Assembly (NCBI RefSeq): GCF_014647035.1
Contig: NZ_BMOK01000006.1
Location: 40,474 to 104,473 of the forward strand
DNA: 64,000 nt
Direction of reading: 5' to 3'
Source of the DNA: Sporolactobacillus putidus
GTDB taxonomy: Bacteria > Bacillota > Bacilli > Bacillales > Sporolactobacillaceae
Of this stretch, positions 46,756 to 54,993 are shown one piece after another. The translations under genes were made by a program, and so were the position numbers. A model generated the notes under the pieces. The model saw nothing but the letters and a program-made list of their open reading frames with translations. It was not told where the DNA came from and made no database searches. Each line of letters opens with the position of its first letter. Positions within the stretch are counted from its first letter, which is position 1.

Positions 46756-47187
46756 ATGGTTCAAACACTGAGGCAAGTCATGACAAGTGACATTGTGTCC
46801 TGTTCGCCGAATCAGACGCTGAAAGAAGCGGCCGAACTGATGAGCAGGCACAATATCGGCTCGATTCCGGTCATCAATAACGGAAAACTTGAGGGGATCA
46901 TTACAGACCGGGACATTACACTCCGCTCGGCAGCGCGCGGAAAAGACGACGACAAAGTGACCGTCAAGGAATGTATGACCAGCAGCAACCTGATTTCCGG
47001 AACGCCGGATATGGACGTTCATGAGGCTGCCCGGCTGATGTCTGAAAAGCAGATCCGACGATTGCCGATCGTCGAAAATAATCGTGTGGTCGGTATCGTT
47101 TCACTCGGCGATCTGGCAACAGAAAACCGGTTTCAGGATGAAGCCGGAAAAGCACTGTCCGGTATCTCAACGCCAAGCGGCCGCTGA
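46756..47187 (+). CDS. Tandem CBS-domain protein
   Basis: 143 residues made of two CBS motifs: VMTSDIVSCSPNQTLKEAAE followed by GIITDRDITLR, then CMTSSNLISGTPDMDVHEAA followed by GIVSLGDLA. Such stand-alone Bateman modules bind adenine nucleotides or related ligands. It resembles the small stress-associated CBS proteins of Bacillus. GAAGGGGGGATTAATT precedes the ATG. Monocistronic with its own terminator. Confidence 0.9.
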   Translation: MVQTLRQVMTSDIVSCSPNQTLKEAAELMSRHNIGSIPVINNGKLEGIITDRDITLRSAARGKDDDKVTVKECMTSSNLISGTPDMDVHEAARLMSEKQIRRLPIVENNRVVGIVSLGDLATENRFQDEAGKALSGISTPSGR

Positions 47188-47255
47188 GATAAGCTGCAGA
47201 ATACCGTGAACCCCATAATCATCTGAAAAAATGATTGCACTGTGTCTGTAAAAAG

Positions 47256-47283
47256 AGAAGGAGATCCCTCCTTCTTTTTTTTT
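47256..47283 (+). terminator. Terminator of the CBS gene
   Basis: AGAAGGAG-ATCC-CTCCTTCT followed by nine or more T residues. Confidence 0.88.
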
Positions 47284-47605
47284 ACAGACGGGGCAGGCCG
47301 GAGACGCCATTGAAAAAGTCCGAATTAGATTCTGGTTATTCGTATTCTTTGGTTGGGATTTTATCCGTACCGACTGAGAGCTTACCTGTAATCAAGGTCT
47401 AACTTCTTCAAATGGGACTCATCGCAAAATTTAGTGGCTGCCCGTTTTATTTTTTCATAGATATAGACAAAATGACCATCCAAGTCAGCGAATCATTGTA
47501 TCTGTAGAACTCTTTGTATTTTTCATGTTTACAGAAGAAGTCATTCGATCAATTACGGTAACAGATTCTGCTTTCAGATTGCAGATTCCTTTATGGAGGC
47601 TTACA

Positions 47606-48811
47606 GTGGAGTATTATATTAAGCAATGGTTAAAGCATTTGGATTGGGCTATTATCATTTCAATGTTTTTGTTGGCCGTTTACAGTACGGTGGCCGTGTT
47701 CTCCTCTACGTACGGCAAGTCGGGGTCGAGTGTCCCGACCCAGATCGTTCCAAAACAAATCTTTTTCGAAATTCTGGGTTTTATTTGTATGATCGTAATG
47801 GCTAAATTTGATTACAGCTCGCTTCGCAGGTACAGCAAATGGCTTTATGGTATTTCAATTTTCTTGCTTCTCGTCGTTTTTGTTATGCCGAGAGAGTTTG
47901 GCGCGCACAGCTGGATTCCCCTCGGGATATTTGCATTTCAGCCTTCGGAATTTGCCAAACTTACGCTTATTGTTGCCGTTGGCGCATACATGGCTCATAC
48001 GGATGAATCGGAAGTCCAAAGCCGTAAATTCAAACAGATGACCGCCATTTTCGGTATGCTCGTCGTGCCCTTTCTGCTTACACTGAAAGAACCCGCTTTA
48101 GGCCAGGCACTCGTCATGTTTGCGATTGTGTATGCGATGTACATCGTTTTTGCCAAGCGTTCACACTTCACATTGCTCATTCTTGGGTTCATTCTTGTTG
48201 TCTTTGGATTTACTGTTCTTGCTCTGGATTTCCCGCAGCAGTCAACCAATTTCATTGAGAACGTGCTCGTTAGGCACAACTTACTGCAATCGTTTCAGGC
48301 GGATCGAATTGTTACCTGGCTGAATCCCAGTTACGATCCTTCAGGTGCCGGCTATAACGTGCAGCAGGCTCAGGCGGCCGTGGGCTCAAGTGAAGTCTTC
48401 GGAGATGGATTCCTCAAGGGCGTCGCGACTCGCGGAGGCATGATTCCGAACCAGTCGACAGACTTTATTTTTACAGCGATCGCAGAACAGTTCGGGTTTA
48501 TCGGATCGGCGATACTGGTTCTTGTGTTTCTTGTCCTTATTCAACGGCTTATACAAATAGCCTCTACGGCTCTCGACTCATTCGGTACCTATCTTGTTAC
48601 CGGGATTATCGGTATGTTCGCTTTCCAGGTCTTTCAGAATGTTGGCATGGACATTTATCTGAGTCCTGCAACAGGAATCACGCTTCCGTTTATCAGTTAC
48701 GGCGGCAGCTCGCTGATCGCCAACTATATTGCGGTCGGCCTCGCATTAAGTGTCTACAACAGAAGCAGATCCATTTTTTTCACGGTTTCAAGTCCCACAT
48801 CGATTGGATAG
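47606..48811 (+). CDS. rodA: RodA/FtsW-type SEDS peptidoglycan glycosyltransferase
   Basis: About 401 residues from GTG 47606, preceded by TATGGAGG. Some ten transmembrane helices. SEDS signatures: FGAHSWIPLGIFAFQPSEFA near 115 (the PSE motif), GLQPSL-type KEPALGQALVMFA near 165, WLNPSYDPSGAGYNVQQAQ near 255, and the C-terminal TGITLPFISYGGSSLIANYI. It polymerises glycan strands from lipid II with a class B PBP. Elongation RodA rather than FtsW or SpoVE is inferred from overall length and the absence of division genes. Confidence 0.88.
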   Translation: MEYYIKQWLKHLDWAIIISMFLLAVYSTVAVFSSTYGKSGSSVPTQIVPKQIFFEILGFICMIVMAKFDYSSLRRYSKWLYGISIFLLLVVFVMPREFGAHSWIPLGIFAFQPSEFAKLTLIVAVGAYMAHTDESEVQSRKFKQMTAIFGMLVVPFLLTLKEPALGQALVMFAIVYAMYIVFAKRSHFTLLILGFILVVFGFTVLALDFPQQSTNFIENVLVRHNLLQSFQADRIVTWLNPSYDPSGAGYNVQQAQAAVGSSEVFGDGFLKGVATRGGMIPNQSTDFIFTAIAEQFGFIGSAILVLVFLVLIQRLIQIASTALDSFGTYLVTGIIGMFAFQVFQNVGMDIYLSPATGITLPFISYGGSSLIANYIAVGLALSVYNRSRSIFFTVSSPTSIG

Positions 48812-48866
48812 ACGCTGCAGAACGGAGCGTTCGGCCGAGTAACATGAAACAGATCAATATGTATAA

Positions 48867-48912
48867 ACAGCAGGCATATCTGGCTTGTAAGCTCAGATAT
48901 GCCTGCTGTTTT
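48867..48912 (+). terminator. Terminator of rodA
   Basis: Perfect 15-16 bp arms ACAGCAGGCATATCTG and CAGATATGCCTGCTGT, followed by TTTC. Confidence 0.9.
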
Positions 48913-49163
48913 CAAAGTCACTCTCTCGTTTGACACAAACGAATGCTGTTTAAAATAACAAACAACGCTGCACACGTCTCATTCTGAACAGCTATCCAAA
49001 GCGCAGTCATCCGGGAAAAATCAGAGCTAGCGCGGCCGCTTTGATAATTAATGCAAAACCAATGTTCTATTTTATCACCGTTAATACTTTTCAGCTCATA
49101 GAAATGGTGAAAGGCAGTTTTGTCCGCCATGAGGACAAGACCAGTCTCTCCCATTCCGGAGAA

Positions 49164-49373
49164 TTGCCCCGAAAGGAGAGTTAGTCGCCCTAAGAGTGTG
49201 AACGATCGTCCCAAAATGTTCTGGAATCGCCCTGTTCAGACGGAGAATCGCCCCGAAAGAAGGGCTATTCGCCCTAAGATAGCGAACTATCGCCCTAAAA
49301 TGTTCTGGAATCGCCCTATTCACGCGGAGAAACACCCCGTCAGGAGTTTTTTTACCCTAAGAAAGGGCAGCAA
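49164..49373. repeat. Tandem array C, ten 21-bp units in an 84-bp higher-order repeat
   Basis: TCGCCC-type anchors occur every 21 bp exactly: 49164, 49185, 49206, 49227, 49248, 49269, 49290, 49311, 49332 and 49353. Units four apart are near-identical (for example TCGTCCCAAAATGTTCTGGA at 49206 and TCGCCCTAAAATGTTCTGGA at 49290), so the array is 2.5 copies of an 84-bp block. Because 21 is a multiple of three, open frames persist on both strands; I do not regard them as genes. It lies between rodA and mntH. Confidence 0.95.
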
Positions 49374-49573
49374 GCAAAAATTGTATTGCCCGCTGCGCCT
49401 TAAGTCCGATTAATCAGGTTTTGCCCATGATCCGGATGATGAATGCAACATATGGGAGAAAAACAAGTTCATTTCTCTCCGATTCTTTTTTGTTAACCGC
49501 TTGTAATTTCGGACAACGGATTAACATGAAATTAAAAATCATTTTCATTCAAGGGGTTGCAATCTTGCTAGGA

Positions 49574-49619
49574 TTGACGTAAATTGAGTGTGAGAATAAA
49601 AGTTTCTTTAGAGAAACTT
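49574..49619 (+). promoter_or_regulatory. mntH promoter with a MntR-like operator
   Basis: TTGACG (49574-49579), 17 bp, TAAAAG (49597-49602). An inverted repeat with 8-bp arms AAGTTTCT / AGAAACTT (49600-49619) overlaps the -10 and start site and resembles the Bacillus MntR operator (AAGTTTCCTTAAGG...). MntR would repress when manganese is plentiful. A Fur-like ATCATTTTCATT stretch lies just upstream and is weaker. Confidence 0.6.
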
Positions 49620-49652
49620 ATGTTCATTAAATCAACAGGGAGGTCAGGTTCA

Positions 49653-50981
49653 ATGTCTTACAAGGAAGACGGGCAGTCAATTCTGTCGGCGGCAGAAAAC
49701 GGTGCTGCTGTGGGGGCGCTTCCGAAACTCAAAAGCAGAAAGCACTCCGAATCGTTTCAATCAGCCATCGGGAAGAAAAAGGGCTGGAGGCAGGCACTGC
49801 CATTCCTCGGTCCAGCCTTTATTGCTTGCGTTGCTTATATTGATCCTGGAAACTATGCGACTAACATTCAGGGCGGGTCACAGTTTGGCTATTTGCTGCT
49901 GTGGGTGGTGGTCTTATCTAACCTGATGGCGATTCTGATTCAGACCTTATCGTCGAAACTGGGCATTGCCACCTCGCGTAATCTGCCGGAAATTTTGCGT
50001 GATGAATGGAAGCCGGGCGTCGCATTTTTTTACTGGATTCAGGGAGAAATCATGGTCATGGCCACCGACCTGGCCGAATTTATCGGCGCCGCGCTCGGCT
50101 TTCATCTTGTCTTTGGCTTACAGATGATTCCATCCGCCATTTTAACGGCGCTCAGCGTGCTGCTCATCCTCTTTTTTCAGATCAGGGGGTTTCGTCCACT
50201 TGAGATGGCGATCGCGACCATGGTCTTCATCATCGTTACCGCGTTCAGCTGCGAAATTGCTTTTTCATTGCCTCAGTTTGCACCGCTCATGGCCGGATTC
50301 ATCCCGCACTTCCAGGGAACGGACAGTATTTTGCTTGCTGCCGGCATTTTGGGGGCAACCGTTATGCCCCACGCCATTTACATGCACTCGGGTCTGACGT
50401 GCAGAAGAGTTATTGGCCAAACGCCGGAAGAAAGGAAAAAGATTTTCCACTTTGAGCTGGTTGACATACTGATTGCGATGGTTATTGCTGGCATTGTCAA
50501 TGCCGTGATGCTCGCTGTCGCCGCCTCGACTTTCCACGGACACATCGTGATTTCAGATTTAGATGTCGCTTTTAAACAGTTCGGTAATTTCATCGCACCA
50601 AGTGCTTCGCTTCTGTTCGGAATCGGCCTGCTGGCTGCCGGGCTGTCCAGCTCATGTGTCGGAACGCTGGCTGGCGATATTATGATGCAAGGCTTCATTC
50701 ATAATCGGATTCCTATTTTTATCAGACGTGTTTGTTCCATGATTCCGCCGCTGGCCATTATAGTCACAGGCTCCAATGCAACCAACGCACTGGTGATGAG
50801 TCAGGTTGTCCTGTCCTTCGGCATTGCGCTGGCGATCATTCCGCTCGTTATTTTCACAAGCAAAAAAAGACTGATGGGCCAGCTGGTCAATCACAAACTG
50901 ACGACATTCCTGGCATGGGCTGTAGCCGGAGTGGTCATCTGTCTAAACGTGTTCCTCCTCTATCAAACTTTCACAGGATAA
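49653..50981 (+). CDS. mntH: Nramp-family Mn2+/H+ symporter
   Basis: 442 residues with eleven or so transmembrane helices. The canonical metal site is intact: YIDPGNYATN at residues 62-71 (DPGN in helix 1) and ATVMPHAIYMHSGLT near 235 (MPH in helix 6). A 45-residue polar N-terminal tail precedes helix 1. ATG 49653 has GGGAGG about ten bases upstream; the in-frame GTG at 49584 lies inside the promoter. It is probably manganese-regulated through the operator at 49600-49619. Confidence 0.95.
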   Translation: MSYKEDGQSILSAAENGAAVGALPKLKSRKHSESFQSAIGKKKGWRQALPFLGPAFIACVAYIDPGNYATNIQGGSQFGYLLLWVVVLSNLMAILIQTLSSKLGIATSRNLPEILRDEWKPGVAFFYWIQGEIMVMATDLAEFIGAALGFHLVFGLQMIPSAILTALSVLLILFFQIRGFRPLEMAIATMVFIIVTAFSCEIAFSLPQFAPLMAGFIPHFQGTDSILLAAGILGATVMPHAIYMHSGLTCRRVIGQTPEERKKIFHFELVDILIAMVIAGIVNAVMLAVAASTFHGHIVISDLDVAFKQFGNFIAPSASLLFGIGLLAAGLSSSCVGTLAGDIMMQGFIHNRIPIFIRRVCSMIPPLAIIVTGSNATNALVMSQVVLSFGIALAIIPLVIFTSKKRLMGQLVNHKLTTFLAWAVAGVVICLNVFLLYQTFTG

Positions 50982-51024
50982 GTGTTCATCAAAAAATGAT
51001 TTATCCTGACCCAAGGTGTATCTG

Positions 51025-51060
51025 CCTCCCAGCGATGTTTCATCACTGAGAGGTTTTTTA
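51025..51060 (+). terminator. Terminator of mntH
   Basis: Interrupted stem CCTC-CAG-GATG / CATC-CTG-GAGG followed by TTTTTTATTT. Confidence 0.75.
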
Positions 51061-51520
51061 TTTCATGAATACTTTGCCATGGATTAAGAAGACAGCAGCC
51101 CATAAACATTTCAACGGGACTGATATACTCAGGAATACATGACTCAGTAAAACCGTGATAAAATCTTGAGCGTCATTTAATGGGTGCAAAAAACGAAAAA
51201 AGAGATGATTCGTACGAAATCAAAAATAGAACCATTCCCGCTTAAACGTCAACTTCCTTTCTTGTCCGCTTCGAGACATCAAGGTGAAGTAATGGACAAA
51301 TAAGTTACCCGGCAATTATAAGGAACAGTAAGAATGAAACGAAAACATCTTGGCGTACAAAACCCGTCGCTGACACGACTGTCCATCGACGCTCAGTGGG
51401 GGTCTAAGCCTTTTATAAAATTAGTTATCGCCCATTTGTTTATAGGATAGGCTCTTCACTGGTCCGGCCAACATATGATTAAATCGTCCAATCATAATTA
51501 TTATTAGGAGATGAAGCATC
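51061..51520. other. Intergenic region without a convincing gene
   Basis: 460 bp between the mntH terminator and a small spore-type gene. A 38-codon ORF at 51334-51450 has an AAGGA nine bases upstream but no recognisable sequence. A sigma-E/K-like CATATGATT (51472-51480) could serve the gene at 51521. Confidence 0.35.
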
Positions 51521-51673
51521 ATGCGAGATGAAAGATTGTTTCCGGTCGGACCCAGTCCATTCTTTTATCCACCTTTCAGTCCGCCATTTTATGGTTACGG
51601 AGGTTTCCCTGGATACTATGGCTACCCGCCATTCAGGCCGCCTTTTGCATTTGGGTATCCCTTTTTCTGGTGA
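51521..51673 (+). CDS. 50-residue Phe/Pro/Tyr/Gly-rich protein, spore-coat-like
   Basis: ATG 51521 to TGA 51673, with AGGAG eleven bases upstream. After a short charged start (MRDERLFPVG) the protein is built of F, P, Y and G only, as in FYPPFSPPFYGYGG and YPPFRPPFAFGYPFFW. This composition is typical of small spore coat or exosporium-associated proteins in Bacillales. No named family is claimed. A CATATGATT sequence 41 bases upstream resembles a sigma-E or sigma-K -10 element, though a matching -35 is not clear. Confidence 0.65.
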   Translation: MRDERLFPVGPSPFFYPPFSPPFYGYGGFPGYYGYPPFRPPFAFGYPFFW

Positions 51674-51789
51674 TAGACACTCGAATTTGGTTCCCCGCAG
51701 TCAATCTTCTCGTTGTGACGATTCAGAAGGAGGCGTTACTTTCGATTAATCAATCTTATGACGGTGACGCTTGCTGGTTCCCGAGGAGA

Positions 51790-51866
51790 TTGGGATACGG
51801 TCACAGATTTACTTGATCATCGTCCTGTTCATATTGCTTATCATGATCGGGACTTTTGTTGATTAA
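51790..51866 (+). pseudogene. Possible YjcZ-type sporulation peptide, frameshifted
   Basis: One frame begins L/M-GYGHRF at TTG 51790. A one-base shift near 51811 joins it to LIIVLFILLIMIGTFVD ending at 51866. Together they match the Gly/Tyr head and LIVVLFILLIIVG membrane tail of YjcZ family spore peptides. Without the shift neither frame is complete, and the ribosome site is poor. Confidence 0.4.
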
Positions 51867-52096
51867 ATCTGCTGGAATCCGTTTTCACCTGCACTAATCC
51901 ATTCCTCAATCACTTCTTTAGAGAGCACCTCGCACCGTGTGCTCTTTTAGACATTTTCTTTGTGCTCTGGCGGCCACTTTATCGTCGTCCTCTATCGCTG
52001 AATTGACGAAGCGCTGTAAACAAATTTCCGTGCTTGAACTTAATTCCGTGTTCGTTACGTGAAGGATAAATGATTTCTTCCAGGCCTGGCTAAACA

Positions 52097-52190
52097 GGGC
52101 GATTCCGGACCTTTTTGGGGCGATTGTTCGATGCTTTAGAGCGATTCGCTCTGCTTCCGGGGCGATTAACTTATAGCGGGGTGACAGATT
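52097..52190 (+). repeat. Tandem array D, four to five 21-bp units
   Basis: GCGATT anchors at 52099, 52120, 52141 and 52162 (exact 21-bp steps), then a degenerate GGTGAC near 52180. Unit sequences differ apart from the GG(G)CGATT core. It lies 140 bp upstream of the flavoprotein gene. Confidence 0.8.
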
Positions 52191-52330
52191 CCTGCAAAAA
52201 AATCAGATATCCGAGACCAATGCGGGCGCAAGCATTAAAGAAACCGATTGATAGCATCACTATATACTTCTTTAAATTATTAGTAAATTCATTATATGAT
52301 AAGAGTAAACAAAAAAAGGAGCGCCTGTTC

Positions 52331-52891
52331 ATGAAGATTATTGCTTTTTACGGCTCCATAAGAGATAAAGGAAACTCGGAACAACTTGCCGATATTGCAC
52401 TTCAAGATTTGGATGTTACAAAAATTTTTTTGAAGGATTATCATATTGATCCGATATCCGATCTGAATCGTTTAACGAAAAAAGATCCGTCAAATTCAGA
52501 AAACGACGATTACCGGGCGCTGATTCAAAAACAAATTCTTGCGGATCTCCTGTTATTTGTTACCCCAGTCTATTGGTACGGCATGTCAAGCCTGCTAAAA
52601 CTGTACATCGATCGTTGGTCTGAAGCGTTGAGGGATCCGTCAATACCGGGTTTCAGGGAAAAAATGAAGGAGAAGGAAGTTCATTTAATAACCGTTGGGG
52701 GCGATGAACCCTACGTCAAAGCTTTGCCGATGATCCAGCAGACACAATTCATTTGCGACTTTTTACAAATGAAATTCGGCAGTTATATTATTGGCAAGGG
52801 TGATAAGAAAGGTGAAGTTTTAACCGATAAGAACGCCCTTCATTCCGCCGTCAATTTAAATCACTATTTAAAGGCACGTTCCAGTCTTTGA
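52331..52891 (+). CDS. NADPH-dependent FMN reductase / flavodoxin-like protein
   Basis: 186 residues from ATG 52331, with AAAGGAG ten bases upstream; a longer in-frame version beginning at 52115 runs through array D and is not believed. N-terminal KIIAFYGSIRDKGNSEQLA is the FMN phosphate loop. DLLLFVTPVYWYGMSSLLKLYIDRW near 80-105 is the hallmark of the family (only partly quoted here), and HLITVGGDEP follows. It is likely an NAD(P)H:quinone, azo or iron reductase; the substrate is unknown. Confidence 0.82.
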   Translation: MKIIAFYGSIRDKGNSEQLADIALQDLDVTKIFLKDYHIDPISDLNRLTKKDPSNSENDDYRALIQKQILADLLLFVTPVYWYGMSSLLKLYIDRWSEALRDPSIPGFREKMKEKEVHLITVGGDEPYVKALPMIQQTQFICDFLQMKFGSYIIGKGDKKGEVLTDKNALHSAVNLNHYLKARSSL

Positions 52892-52931
52892 GAGTACCGC
52901 TGCATGAACTCGAACTTTAAATAAATCCCTT

Positions 52932-53257
52932 TCAAGGCTTGATGTAGGCAAAACCGCTATTTTGTTTTTTTACTAATTCTATAATTCCCGCCGGAACGAT
53001 AGCTACAAATTTCGGCAGATCTTCTTTTAGAATATGTTGTGCGTTCAATGCATTTTGACAAGCAACGAACTGACCCCCCCACTAAGCTCAGTCATTTGAG
53101 TGATATATTTTTTCGACTGATAAGCATGAACTGCCGAAGCGTTAGCAAGTACTTCAGTCTCCAGAGCTTCATTATCAACGAAGAGATTTTTTACATTTCC
53201 GAGTAGCAGCGGCCATTTTTCTTCTTCATCTATCCTGAATGGGAAACAAGGTATCAT
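52932..53257 (-). pseudogene. DsrE/DsrF-family sulfur-relay-like gene, frameshifted at a G7 run
   Basis: On the minus strand RIDEEEKWPLLLGNVKNLF and the following residues read like the first half of a DsrE-like protein. After ELSGG the frame is wrong; shifting by one base at the seven-G tract (complement 53074-53080) continues with QFVACQNALNAQHILKEDL and IVPAGIIELVKKQNSGFAYI, ending at TGA 52932, which is exactly the family's second half. The intact protein would be about 110 residues. It could be a decayed gene, a phase-variable tract or a sequencing error. The N-terminus is also unclear. Confidence 0.7.
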
Positions 53258-53485
53258 AAGCCGGCAACTTCTTTCTTTGCGAGCCACCCCCCTTAAGATG
53301 CCGCCAAGCATGCCGCCTTGTTTCACAATCCCCGATCAAATCATAAAATCTACGCTGGATGAGCCGTATCATTAAGTACTGAAATGGGACAAACCATTGT
53401 CTTGCTCTAATCACTCCGCCCGGTACAGGCAATTCCGTAAAAAGCGATTTTCGCTAATTTGTAATAATAACTTTAAAAATAAGCA

Positions 53486-53539
53486 TTGACCTTGGATCAT
53501 CAATAAAATAAGATAATCATGTAATGATAATGATTATCA
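53486..53539 (+). promoter_or_regulatory. Fur-controlled promoter of the non-canonical Nramp gene
   Basis: TTGACC (53486-53491), 17 bp, TAAGAT (53509-53514). A perfect 7-1-7 Fur box TGATAATGATTATCA (53525-53539) covers the transcription start. The half-site TGATAAT points to Fur rather than PerR (TTATAAT) or Zur. Confidence 0.85.
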
Positions 53540-53558
53540 ATCCCATAAAGGCAATTTC

Positions 53559-54839
53559 ATGAAAGAGGCATTTTGTATGGATAAACCGACTTTAACCGTT
53601 TCGCATTCATTTAATTGGAGACGGCGCATAACTTTGATTGCAGCAACATTCGGACCCGGATTAATGGTCATGCTCGCAGATACGGATGCCGGAAGTATTA
53701 TTACGGCCGCACAGTCGGGCACTCAATGGGGCTACAAGATGATTCTTCCGCAAATCCTATTAATTCCCATCCTCTATTTGGTCCAGGAAGTAACCGTTCG
53801 TTTAGGCATTGTAACGGGTAAAGGGCACGGAGAATTGATTCGCGAAAGATTCGGGATGAAGTGGGCGCTGCTGTCTGTTGTCACCTTGTTTTTAGCGTCT
53901 GTAGGGGCGCTGGTTACTGAATTTGCCGGTATTGCAGGTGCCGGCGAATTATTTGGCATCCCCTCCTGGCTCAGTGTCAGCGCGGTAACGCTCATCTTAA
54001 TTGCGATTGGTTTAACGGGCAGTTATAAACGGTTTGAACGAATTGGGATCGCCATTGGATTATTTGAAGTTTTCTTTTTAGTCGCCGCTTATCTGTCACA
54101 TCCTAATCCGGCAGAAATGGCGCGAGGCCTAACGTCTATGCCGCTTGGCAGCAAAGACTACGTGTACTTACTCGCAGCGAATGTCGGGGCTGTTATTATG
54201 CCTTGGATGGTCTTTTATCAGCAGGGCGCTGTTCTTGATAAAAAGCTGACGATACGCGATCTGAAAGCCACGCGATGGGACACATTATGCGGCTCAATCG
54301 TCACACAATTGATTATGATTGCAGTTCTCATAACCTGTGCCGCAACCATTGGCAAAGTGAATCCCGGCCTGACATTAAATGATGTAAGGCAAATATCTGA
54401 CGCATTGGAACCGTTTCTTGGATTTTTCGGGGCAAAACTAGCATTCAGTTTAGGTATCGTAGGAGCCGGTATTATTGCTTCATTAGTTGTTTCCGTTGCC
54501 GGAGCCTGGGGCATTGGCGAGGTATTCGGTTTTAATAAAAGTCTCAACCATAAAGTGAAAGATGCAAAGATCTTTTACTTAATCTATACCCTTGCGCATG
54601 TGGGTGGAGCCATTTTAGTCATCTGCAGTGTGAATCTGGTTAAAATTACGCTTGACGTTGAAGTCATGAATGCCATGCTGCTCCCCATCGTTCTTGGCTT
54701 TTTACTTGTACTGGAGGCCAAAGCATTACCGAAAGAACAGCGTATGAAGGGATTTCATAAATATTTGGTTTGGAGCCTTTCAGGGATTGTTATGGTTTTT
54801 GGACTCTATATGAGCATCTCCAGTATTTTTTCGTCATGA
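53559..54839 (+). CDS. Nramp-superfamily transporter with altered metal site
   Basis: 426 residues and about eleven transmembrane helices. It opens helix 1 with ATFGPGLMVMLADTDAGS; the canonical DPGN is replaced by DTDAG (residues 41-45). Helix 6 reads GAVIMPWMVFYQQG near 213, keeping Met but replacing MPH by MPW. These changes remove the Asn and His that Nramp proteins use for metal coordination and proton coupling. The substrate (Mg, Fe, other metal) is therefore open; the perfect Fur box upstream says the gene answers to iron. ATG 53559 or 53577 (MDKPTLTV) both have plausible ribosome sites. Confidence 0.85.
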   Translation: MKEAFCMDKPTLTVSHSFNWRRRITLIAATFGPGLMVMLADTDAGSIITAAQSGTQWGYKMILPQILLIPILYLVQEVTVRLGIVTGKGHGELIRERFGMKWALLSVVTLFLASVGALVTEFAGIAGAGELFGIPSWLSVSAVTLILIAIGLTGSYKRFERIGIAIGLFEVFFLVAAYLSHPNPAEMARGLTSMPLGSKDYVYLLAANVGAVIMPWMVFYQQGAVLDKKLTIRDLKATRWDTLCGSIVTQLIMIAVLITCAATIGKVNPGLTLNDVRQISDALEPFLGFFGAKLAFSLGIVGAGIIASLVVSVAGAWGIGEVFGFNKSLNHKVKDAKIFYLIYTLAHVGGAILVICSVNLVKITLDVEVMNAMLLPIVLGFLLVLEAKALPKEQRMKGFHKYLVWSLSGIVMVFGLYMSISSIFSS

Positions 54840-54993
54840 GTATCTAGGCTGTCTAAAGACGAGAGGATTCAGACACCGCTCTTTCAATTGAAATCCTCGG
54901 CACGGTTTCGGGTTTCTCCAGTAATCCCTATCACGAGAACGACTTTCATGATGAAATGACTCCACTTTCTCACGCCATGTCTTAATTCTTTCT

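Noticed and set aside
49096..49413. Two overlapping repeat proteins on opposite strands (79 and 97 residues)
   Set aside because: They exist only because the 21-bp repeat keeps all frames open; neither has a good ribosome site and both are explained by array C.
51334..51450. 38-codon ORF with AAGGA nine bases upstream
   Set aside because: No recognisable composition or family; a chance ORF of this length is likely.
52115..52330. 72-residue N-terminal extension of the flavoprotein
   Set aside because: It runs through repeat array D; the start at 52331 has a good ribosome site and begins exactly at the family motif.
53226..53432. 68-residue ORF upstream of the DsrE-like gene
   Set aside because: No recognisable sequence and no ribosome site; it overlaps the start region of the DsrE remnant.
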